From BRH-c25 sp964619815 (GTDB lineage: Bacteria > Bacillota > Clostridia > Lutisporales > Lutisporaceae), in the NCBI GenBank assembly GCA_964619815.1, contig CAZUGK010000006.1:1-57335 (forward strand): a DNA stretch of 57,335 nt, given 5' to 3'. Numbering within the stretch: the first letter of the stretch is position 1; the number at the start of each line of letters is the position of its first letter. The position numbers and the translations under genes were made by a program. The notes beneath the pieces are model-generated. The model was not told where the DNA came from and did not search any database. It saw only the letters and a list, made by a program, of their open reading frames with translations. Below, one piece after another: positions 35,021-42,381 of the stretch.

Positions 35021-35515
35021 CTACTTATTTACTACTTGCTGCTGCTTTGCAAGCTTCATTGCCTGCGCCCAAGTGTCCCGAAGTTCTTCAGCATAACCTA
35101 TTATTTCTTCCACAATAGCTTTATCCTTCTTTATATTTGCTTCTATAAGCATTCTATGCATATAGTCATATATTGCAAAGAGCCCATTAGAAACCTCATA
35201 TTGAGAATCTAAGGTACAAATAAACTCATCTATTATTCTCTGAGACTTTATAAGGTTATTATTTGCTTTTTCTACGTTATTTTCTTCTATTCCTTGATGT
35301 GCAAGCTTCAGGAACCTAACAAGGCCATTGTACAGCATCAATGTAAGTTCCTGTGGAGTAGATGTATTAATAGTGCTTTGTTGATACTGTTGATACGGAT
35401 TTCTATTTGTTGCAATTGTATTTTTTACATTGTTCTCATCTTGATTATTCCCATTATTAGCTGCAATTGTTTTTGTACCTCTTGGTTGTTGATACATACC
35501 ATTCACTAAAGCCAT
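35021..35515 (-). CDS. fliS: Flagellin export chaperone FliS
   Basis: Binds newly made flagellin and delivers it to the flagellar export gate. The FliS core starts near residue 40 (NPYQQYQQSTINTSTPQELTLMLYNGLVRFLKLA) and contains the four-helix pattern up to the QAMKLAKQQ end. At 164 residues it is longer than usual because of an Asn/Gln-rich N-terminal extension of about 38 residues (QQPRGTKTIAANNGNNQDENN). It is 28 bases downstream of fliD and in the same operon. FliS can also sequester FliW in some Firmicutes, linking it to csrA and fliW here. Confidence 0.93.
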   Translation of the reverse strand: MALVNGMYQQPRGTKTIAANNGNNQDENNVKNTIATNRNPYQQYQQSTINTSTPQELTLMLYNGLVRFLKLAHQGIEENNVEKANNNLIKSQRIIDEFICTLDSQYEVSNGLFAIYDYMHRMLIEANIKKDKAIVEEIIGYAEELRDTWAQAMKLAKQQQVVNK

Positions 35516-35543
35516 TTTATATCCTCCATCTCAACATATACTA

Positions 35544-38054
35544 TTACTGACTTCCCCCAAACTGCTGTGATAACCATGCCGACTGGCTGTTCATCTGGCT
35601 CAACGCCTTTTCCATAGCCGCAAATTGAGCATAGTACCGATTTTCCTTTTCTGTCAGTCTGACTAATAGAGTTGCTATTGTATCATCTTTGTCACTAATC
35701 TGACTAGCCAGGGTATTCTGGTAATCTGATGCATCTCCTGTTATACCGGCACGTTCAAGCAGCAATCCTTTTTTATTATCGCTATTTCTGCTAGTTCTTA
35801 TATAATCCTGTAAAATATCATTAATTCTATTTGCAATACCGTTCTCTTCATTTCTTGTTGCCCTGGATGTTGCATCCAAGTCAGGAGAGTACTTGATTGT
35901 AGACTCCTTTGTAAATATTTCGGTTACCAGGTCAGGATTATTTGTTATAGCCTCTTTGAGCTTTGTTTCATTTACAACCAGCTTGCCTTTCTGCTCCCAA
36001 GTCCCCGTGGTGATGCCGATAGAGTACAGTGAACCTGCTACACCTTTAATTTCCTCGAAAAGAGAGCTTCGCATTTCGCTTAAAAGGCTCCTGAGCAAAC
36101 TATCATTATTAAGCATGCCTGACCTTGCTTTTTCTTCCCATTTCTCAATTTCCTTATCGCTCAATGTGTCCTTCTGCTCATCAGTTAAAGGTAAATAATC
36201 CCTGTTACGCTTTTCTGACAGCTCTCCATTAATCAAGTCCACAACTTCATTATACTTGGCTACAAACCCCTTTATCAGATCTACAGTCTTGGTTGCATCT
36301 CCGGCAACCTTTAGTTCTACTGCTGCAGCAGAAGTTGCCTTCAAGCTAAAGGAAATCCCATTTACAACAAAATCGTTAGAAGCACGTGTAATAGTTTGAA
36401 CACCTGTACCATCATCAAAATCAATGCTGGCATCTTCTCCTGTATCACTCAGCCCGTCTAAGCCAAGAGCATACATAAGCTTGCCTGTGCTTGCCTCATC
36501 TTTTATATCTACTTTTGCCACTTTTCCAAACTCTTTTGATTCAACTATGAATTTATCATTCAATTGATCGTAAGTCATCTTTACATTAGCATCCGAATCG
36601 GCGTTGACTGCCGATACTATCTCACTCAGGGTTTGTGTCGACTTAAATTCAAACAGCTTTCCATTTATCGTAAATCTGACATCAACCACATCATTATCAG
36701 GATCAGCATCAATATTTTCAGCTGCCGGAGTAAAACCCCTGCCTAGCCTGTTAGCAAGATCTGTAAGCTTAAGGTTCATATCAAGTTTATTAGATATATT
36801 GACATTCTTGAGCCCCAGAGCAGCCAGGCCTCCATTTTCTACTCTGTCTGTCTTTATCGTGTCACTAGACGAAATTTCTTCAAAACGAAGGGTCCCTGCT
36901 CCATCCAAGCTGACCATTACTTTATTTGCTCCAAATGCAGTATCCAGTTTGGATTGGATTTCCTTCAACAGTTCCCCTGAAGTGGTATAGTTCTTCTCTG
37001 TCAGTGTTATTTGCTGATGGTTGGTACCGCCTATAGTTATATCAATAGTCTTATTGGTTCCATCAACAGTGATATTTCCACCCGATACATTAACACCTAT
37101 AATATTGCCGGATGCAACAGCCGGAGCCTCAATAGCTTTTAAAGCAACAATATTATTCTGATTCAATACACGAATATTGCCGTTCAATCCAGGAACTGCA
37201 TCTATCTTTTCCTGGATGTTCTTAGCCAGAGTGTCTGCATTATAAGTTCCAGGATCTACAGCAATTGTAACAGGTGCTCCATTATTATATGATATTGTGA
37301 ATTTGTTATTCTGATTGTTTACTACAAAGCTGGAAGCTATCGTCTTGCCAAGTAACTCTGTCGAACCTGTGTTGTACGCAGCTGATATCGATAAAGTATT
37401 GGTGCTGCTGGTTGTAAAGGTCAGCTGATCACCACCGTCTGCATCCTTTCCAACTGTGATTTTACCTAAACCGAATGCATCATTTAATTTACTCTGCAAA
37501 TTTGTAATTATTGCATCTATTCCAACTTTACCATCGTCAATAGTAATTTCCTTGCTTGTCCCGTTAAAGTTCACGACAATTTTGTTATTGTCATTCGCAG
37601 CACTGATATTATTAATTGCTATAGGTATTATATCTCCGACAATACCTCCGGTAATCGCCCCTGAAGAGCTGACTTTAGCAGTTTCTGCTACTTTAATATT
37701 ACTTATAGTATATGTACCCGGAGTTGTGCCTGACCCGGCTGTAGCAGTGAAAGCACTGTATGTATCAGCTCCTCCATAAGTAACCTTGTAAGCAGATAAG
37801 GAAGCTACTGATCTTAAATTAGTAGCAGGCTTAAGGACATCAAAGTATTCATCCCTTAAGCTTCTCAGTTTATTGGTTATGGACCTGTAATCATCCCTTC
37901 TCCATTCAAGAAGCTGCTTTTCCTGCTTTACCTTGTCTACTCTCATGTTTTCTACTTTCATAAGCTGTTTTATAATACTATCGGTATCAAGGCCAGAGGC
38001 CATACCGGAAAACCTGAGTCTGGTATTTAACATGCTAGATATATTACTTGCCAT
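35544..38054 (-). CDS. fliD: Flagellar cap (hook-associated) protein FliD
   Basis: Forms the cap under which flagellin polymerises. The 836-residue protein has the FliD N-terminal domain (RFSGMASGLDTDSIIKQLMKVENMR and DYRSITNKLRSLRDEY) and C-terminal domain (LKEAITNNPDLVTEIFT to MSQMNSQSAWLSQQF). Between them are several flagellin-IN-like beta modules (such as KITVGKDADGGDQLTFTTSS and KVMVSLDGAGTLRFEEISSS), which make it longer than the common 450-700 residues. These surface modules may bind substrates. AGAGGAGAT precedes the ATG; it starts 5 bases after flaG. Confidence 0.94.
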   Translation of the reverse strand: MASNISSMLNTRLRFSGMASGLDTDSIIKQLMKVENMRVDKVKQEKQLLEWRRDDYRSITNKLRSLRDEYFDVLKPATNLRSVASLSAYKVTYGGADTYSAFTATAGSGTTPGTYTISNIKVAETAKVSSSGAITGGIVGDIIPIAINNISAANDNNKIVVNFNGTSKEITIDDGKVGIDAIITNLQSKLNDAFGLGKITVGKDADGGDQLTFTTSSTNTLSISAAYNTGSTELLGKTIASSFVVNNQNNKFTISYNNGAPVTIAVDPGTYNADTLAKNIQEKIDAVPGLNGNIRVLNQNNIVALKAIEAPAVASGNIIGVNVSGGNITVDGTNKTIDITIGGTNHQQITLTEKNYTTSGELLKEIQSKLDTAFGANKVMVSLDGAGTLRFEEISSSDTIKTDRVENGGLAALGLKNVNISNKLDMNLKLTDLANRLGRGFTPAAENIDADPDNDVVDVRFTINGKLFEFKSTQTLSEIVSAVNADSDANVKMTYDQLNDKFIVESKEFGKVAKVDIKDEASTGKLMYALGLDGLSDTGEDASIDFDDGTGVQTITRASNDFVVNGISFSLKATSAAAVELKVAGDATKTVDLIKGFVAKYNEVVDLINGELSEKRNRDYLPLTDEQKDTLSDKEIEKWEEKARSGMLNNDSLLRSLLSEMRSSLFEEIKGVAGSLYSIGITTGTWEQKGKLVVNETKLKEAITNNPDLVTEIFTKESTIKYSPDLDATSRATRNEENGIANRINDILQDYIRTSRNSDNKKGLLLERAGITGDASDYQNTLASQISDKDDTIATLLVRLTEKENRYYAQFAAMEKALSQMNSQSAWLSQQFGGSQ

Positions 38055-38059
38055 ATGTA

Positions 38060-38446
38060 TTATCTCCTCTCATCAACGAGGATTCCTGCCATTTCCCACA
38101 TTTTTGCCACCATATCCAGTATCTTTTCTGGAGGAATCTCCCTTATGATAGTTCCAGTCTCCTGGTCAATAACTTTTATCATAATTTCCTTAGTCTGATC
38201 ATGAATGGAAAACTCGAAAGAGCGCATTCCGCCGCTTAGTGCTTTGTTTGCCCTTTCAATAACCTCTATCCATGCTTTTTCATCCATTGTCATTTCATAG
38301 CTCGGTTTATGAGCCAGTTCTGTAGAACTCTGCCTTACAACCACCGACCTCTCGCTTCTTGATACTTTTACCGGTGGCACCTGATCTCTTCCCGAGCCTG
38401 GAAAAGAGTTCACAAGTGCGCCGCTTGCATTTGCATCGATTTTCAT
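38060..38446 (-). CDS. flaG: FlaG family protein
   Basis: A 128-residue protein. The C-terminal half is the FlaG domain (RSFEFSIHDQTKEIMIKVIDQETGTIIREIPPEKILDMVAKMWEMAG), linked in other bacteria to filament length and adhesion. The N-terminal 60 residues are polar and probably disordered. It is first gene of flaG-fliD-fliS under a sigma-28-like promoter at 38491-38518. GGAGGG precedes the ATG. Confidence 0.92.
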   Translation of the reverse strand: MKIDANASGALVNSFPGSGRDQVPPVKVSRSERSVVVRQSSTELAHKPSYEMTMDEKAWIEVIERANKALSGGMRSFEFSIHDQTKEIMIKVIDQETGTIIREIPPEKILDMVAKMWEMAGILVDERR

Positions 38447-38490
38447 AATATTCCCTCCTTGGAAATTTTACAAATCCTTTTGTATATAAT

Positions 38491-38518
38491 ATATCGATAT
38501 TTTTCTAGTATTTCTTTA
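38491..38518 (-). promoter_or_regulatory. Sigma-28 (SigD) type promoter of flaG-fliD-fliS
   Basis: Minus strand TAAA (complement of 38515-38518), 17 bases, TCGATAT (complement of 38491-38497), one mismatch from the TAAA-N15-17-CCGATAT consensus. It is upstream of flaG and downstream of the stop of the 38590-40188 gene. Confidence 0.75.
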
Positions 38519-38589
38519 GCACTTATTCCATTATAAAACAAAAAGTATCTGCTGGGACAATATTATAATTCCAATAATTCAGCCAAATA

Positions 38590-40188
38590 TCAGCTGCTTT
38601 TCGGAGAAAGCAAATGAATCTTGGATTTAACATTTAAATACTGCTCTTGACTATTTAGAAATATTGCATAGGCAGACTGGAAATGATCACATATTTGCTT
38701 GTTGAAAATTGCTGCCTCTTCTCTGCTTTCAGCAATTAATTCTACAAATTTGAATGGCTTGGCTAGTAAGGCAAATAAAATATTGTATTCACCGAATTCA
38801 AAAGTATCGTATTTAAACAATGCATAATAATTATTAAACATGGCTTCTAACCTGAATATATCAAAAGATGATGCAATATCATCATATGACCGGGTCGTTG
38901 TGACATTATTAAACCCTGATACTTTTACAGCATCTGCGGCATTCCAATACTTGATTCCATCAAATGTACTAGCAAGCAATGCATCTTCAAATCTAATATT
39001 CAAGCAATCTGCAACCAATGTCATAGTATCTTTTGAGCAATTGTGAAGGTCTTCAAGTCTTATAACAAACGTACGATTGGCGCATTCCAGCAATACAGGA
39101 AATTGGCAAAGCATATTATGCATTATACTACCAAGTAAATCAATTACATACTCCTTTTTCACCGTCTTTATTGCATACCTGACCAAAGATAAAAACCCCT
39201 TAGCAGGCATTCTTGTAGTGTAGATAAATTTAATGCCATAAAAATCATTAATGAGCTTTCTTGCTATTTTTTCAGAGTACTCATGGGTTTGCAATACAAT
39301 AACAGGAATTTCATCTATGCAGCTAAAAGTGTTGCCTATTGCTTCATGGTACGCAACGTGGATAACCTGAAGCAAGTATTTTGACGTTAGATTTTTTTCC
39401 CCAGATATATATTTATACAGCAAATCAAAAAAAACCGGACCGTTAATCGAAAGATGCTCATCCATATTTTCTCCCATTGCAGTAAATCCTAGAGCACTTC
39501 CAATGGATTCGGTAGTCATCTTGGGGATAATTTCTATAGTTGAATCCAGAACTAACGGAAAACACTTTTTAAATATACAAATCAAAGCTTCCTTTGATAT
39601 TTCATTCAATTGCATAATAGCTTCTGAAAAGATGTAAAAGCTAGTCAGATATGCGGTAGGCAGCATTATTACCTTGCTATGTCCGTCAAACAAGCTATGG
39701 AAGAAAATCGAACCACTCCTTCCATAATAATATATATTAACAATTTTATTAAGAGCCTTAATCTGATCTATTTTACTAAATTCTATTCCGGACATCCTTT
39801 CCTTAACAGATGCAATCATATCTTCCGCAGCCTGTTTCTGATCATCATTTCCAGCATAGCGCAAGGCACGCAGATAGGCGTCGTTTGCCTGCAGCAGGCT
39901 TTCCTTCAGCTCGTAAACATATCCTAGATTATAGAGTAAATCAAAATCACAGGGTGATTCAAAGAGGCCATCTATTAAGTCCTTCTCTGCATCCTCAAAG
40001 TTTCTTTCCTCAATATGTATCATCGAACTTAGGCTATATATATCAGTGTCTTTATGGTTAAATTGCTTCCATTCACTAATATGCTTTTTCGCTTCATCAG
40101 TATTTCCATTGCTAATCAGGTTGGCTATTGTTGAAGTTAACTGATTGTGAAGTGCTTCATACTCATTTGAATCTGTATACATTTTCAT
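38590..40188 (-). CDS. TPR protein with sulfotransferase-like domain; candidate phosphoramidate transferase
   Basis: A 532-residue soluble protein. Residues 1 to about 135 form TPR-like helical repeats (DAEKDLIDGLFESPCDFDLLYNLGYVYELK). From about 148 it looks like a sulfotransferase: the IYYYGRSGSIFFHSLFDGH segment (152-170) matches the phosphate-binding loop that grips the 5' phosphate of PAPS. Last gene of the flagellar modification island, 9 bases after the cytidylyltransferase. Because the island has an APS-kinase-like enzyme but no ATP sulfurylase, it may use a 3'-phosphorylated CDP-type donor rather than PAPS. That is inference. Confidence 0.7.
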   Translation of the reverse strand: MKMYTDSNEYEALHNQLTSTIANLISNGNTDEAKKHISEWKQFNHKDTDIYSLSSMIHIEERNFEDAEKDLIDGLFESPCDFDLLYNLGYVYELKESLLQANDAYLRALRYAGNDDQKQAAEDMIASVKERMSGIEFSKIDQIKALNKIVNIYYYGRSGSIFFHSLFDGHSKVIMLPTAYLTSFYIFSEAIMQLNEISKEALICIFKKCFPLVLDSTIEIIPKMTTESIGSALGFTAMGENMDEHLSINGPVFFDLLYKYISGEKNLTSKYLLQVIHVAYHEAIGNTFSCIDEIPVIVLQTHEYSEKIARKLINDFYGIKFIYTTRMPAKGFLSLVRYAIKTVKKEYVIDLLGSIMHNMLCQFPVLLECANRTFVIRLEDLHNCSKDTMTLVADCLNIRFEDALLASTFDGIKYWNAADAVKVSGFNNVTTTRSYDDIASSFDIFRLEAMFNNYYALFKYDTFEFGEYNILFALLAKPFKFVELIAESREEAAIFNKQICDHFQSAYAIFLNSQEQYLNVKSKIHLLSPKSS

Positions 40189-40197
40189 AATCTCCTC

Positions 40198-40926
40198 TTA
40201 AGTTAAAAGAAACTTTTCTTCATATAGCTTAATATCATTCTGATTGTCTGCTTCAAGCCACAAGCCTGAATATGGTATTCCATAAACTCTGACATTTCTT
40301 TCGATCAGATTGGACAACAATCGTGTCATGTCCATTTTGTTTCTTGTTTGTTCTTCAAGACTATATATATATTCTTTTACTGTATTAAAGCCCTTTGATG
40401 TAAATCTCAGAAGGCCCATGTATTGACCGCATATTTCATTGATGTCAGTTGTTTTATTACCTATCTCTGTAACTACTCCAGCCTCACTGATCTTAAAGGT
40501 TTCTGCATCTGATAAGGGGTCTTCAAACCGCATTTTCCATAAATCCAGCCAATTAGTGTTATATGTTATTGCAATATCGTGTTCACAGTTCACCAAAAGC
40601 TCTGCGGCTTCCTTTTGATATACAATGTCTGAATAACTGACAATGCATGGCTCGTCCGTAAAAAACTCTGCGGCACACATAAGGCTCATTATCATATTTG
40701 TATGTTCCCAGTTCATATTATCAAAATAGGTTACTCCCTCTACATTAATTTTTTCTTTTGAATAACCCCTGACTATCGCTATATCTTTAATCCCCGCGGC
40801 CCGTAGTGCTTCAATCTGGTAACTGAGCAATATCCTTCCGTTTAGCTCTGCTAAACATTTTGGCTTTTCTTTTGTTGCATCACCCATCCGGCTGCCACGT
40901 CCTGCAGCTAATATAACAGTTCTAAT
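40198..40926 (-). CDS. Nucleotidyltransferase, probable CTP:phosphoglutamine cytidylyltransferase (Cj1416-like)
   Basis: Sugar-phosphate nucleotidyltransferase fold. From the proposed ATT start at 40926 the product is 242 residues and includes the essential nucleotide loop LAAGRGSRMG (residues 6-15) followed by KPKCL. The first ATG, at 40887, would cut this loop off. AGGAG lies nine bases upstream of the ATT. The acceptor-side strand ADNQNDIKLYEEKF ends the protein. Similar enzymes are LicC (phosphocholine) and Campylobacter Cj1416, which joins CMP to L-glutamine phosphate in MeOPN synthesis. The neighbours favour the Cj1416 role. Confidence 0.78.
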   Translation of the reverse strand: MRTVILAAGRGSRMGDATKEKPKCLAELNGRILLSYQIEALRAAGIKDIAIVRGYSKEKINVEGVTYFDNMNWEHTNMIMSLMCAAEFFTDEPCIVSYSDIVYQKEAAELLVNCEHDIAITYNTNWLDLWKMRFEDPLSDAETFKISEAGVVTEIGNKTTDINEICGQYMGLLRFTSKGFNTVKEYIYSLEEQTRNKMDMTRLLSNLIERNVRVYGIPYSGLWLEADNQNDIKLYEEKFLLT

Positions 40927-41019
40927 GACAATCCTCTCCTTTTTAGAATTTTAAGCTGGAAATATCAATGTTGTGCTTTTTGTACTACTTTTATTACCGT
41001 TTCTAGCATATATTGATTA

Positions 41020-41770
41020 CTATCCATTCATTACAGTTTTGGCAACCCAGATTCTTGTTGTATATGGAATCTGAATCTCCTCTTTTCCTAAACTTCTTAA
41101 ATATATCTCGATTTGATCTACAATCTTTGCNNNNNNNNNNTCTTTCTAAAGTCGCATGTGAGCGCCAAGCTTCAACGCAATCATTTATTGATTGTTTATG
41201 AATTACTGTACCTTCAATTCTTTTCAAATTTTTGAATAACCCGCTTGCATTAATTATCTCAGTAGGGTCTTCACGTCTTGTTCCATATGAATAATCCGCA
41301 ATATTACTTTTAATTATATCTTCAATTGATTTTTGTATCATATCATTCAGATCTCTGTGATTCCACATACATGCAAAATAGCCGTTTGGCTTTAGTATTC
41401 TGTACGTTTCTTCAAGTGCCTGCTGCCTATTACATACATTAAAAGATGAACCAAATGTAACCAAATCAAACGAATGTTCTTCCTGCCCTGTATGCTCACC
41501 TACTCCATCAAACCACTGAACATTTTTATATGAAGAAGTACGTTTAATCCCATTAGTTCGCATTTTGTCATTAGGCTCTACCGCATGAACAGTATATCCT
41601 TTATCTGCAAGAATAAGTGTAAGATGTGCGACCCCGGCCCCAACATCACATACTCTTGCTCCATCATACATATTCGAATACTCTAGCATTTCTTCAATAG
41701 CAGAAATTGCATAATCAGGTCTTTTCAAATATGCATCTGCTAAGTTTGAATAATCCCATTCTGTTTTCAT
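41020..41770 (-). CDS. SAM-dependent methyltransferase (Cj1419/Cj1420-like), interrupted by a 10-N gap
   Basis: Class I methyltransferase. Residues 42-48 (DVGAGVA) form the SAM-binding glycine loop, with VHAVEPNDKM as motif II and SFDLVTFGSSFN as motif post-I. The N run at 41131-41140 breaks the frame: after it the correct frame reads IVDQIEIYLRSLG...IPYTTRIWVAKT and stops at 41020-41022, the usual family ending, whereas the frame that runs through the Ns gives a nonsense tail. True length is about 250 residues. The start overlaps the previous stop by 4 bases. In MeOPN synthesis a methyltransferase of this kind methylates the phosphoramidate; that substrate is inferred from neighbours. Confidence 0.8.
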
Positions 41771-42381
41771 ACTGTTATTACCTCACTATCTATAAATTTT
41801 TTTATATTTTCTATATCTATTGTGTTAAATGGCTCTTCCCTTTCCGGATGATACATCATACCATATATCTTATACCTCCTGTGCCTGATCTCCTCAACAA
41901 CTCCATCTTCAGACTGAGAGACTACTTCTATTTCGGTTGGTACTTTAAGTGCCCCCCAAGAATGGTAGCTGTTAACATTCCTATGATTGTCTGAATTATA
42001 TATCTCATGCCGCACACCAATATGCCTATCAACTTTCTCGAGTATACCGCAAAAATAGTCTATGATGAACTGCATACCACGGCAAACACCTACAAGGGGA
42101 ATTTCAGATAAAATCGCATAGTCCATTAAGTATCTCTCCAGCATATCTCGCTCCGGTGCATTTCCATTATAGTTCACAAGGCTGTTTCCGCCTGTTAATA
42201 TTATTCCATCAAGCTTTACTCTTGCAAGCAACTGTTTACATGCCTCAACGTTGTTTGGTAAAACAATAGGGATAAACCCACAAGTCAATAAAAATTCTAT
42301 CCACTTCTGGTCAAGTGCATCACGTCTTTCCCCATAACTTTCAATAATATCAACTCTTTGAGTTACACCTATTAATTTCAT
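41767..42381 (-). CDS. Class I glutamine amidotransferase-like hydrolase (gamma-glutamyl-CDP-amidate hydrolase candidate, Cj1417-like)
   Basis: A 204-residue peptidase C26/PuuD-type protein. The nucleophile elbow GVCRGMQ puts the catalytic cysteine at 100; His178 and Glu180 in YHPE complete the triad. ILTGGNSLV forms the oxyanion strand. Enzymes of this type cut gamma-glutamyl bonds. In Campylobacter, Cj1417 removes glutamate from CDP-glutamine to leave cytidine diphosphoramidate. The gene overlaps both neighbours by 4 bases (ATGA), so it is translationally coupled to the kinase and the methyltransferase. Confidence 0.82.
   Translation of the reverse strand: MKLIGVTQRVDIIESYGERRDALDQKWIEFLLTCGFIPIVLPNNVEACKQLLARVKLDGIILTGGNSLVNYNGNAPERDMLERYLMDYAILSEIPLVGVCRGMQFIIDYFCGILEKVDRHIGVRHEIYNSDNHRNVNSYHSWGALKVPTEIEVVSQSEDGVVEEIRHRRYKIYGMMYHPEREEPFNTIDIENIKKFIDSEVITV

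Noticed and set aside
41003..41130. Cysteine-rich C-terminal tail of the methyltransferase
   Set aside because: Artefact of reading across ten Ns; another frame gives the normal family ending.
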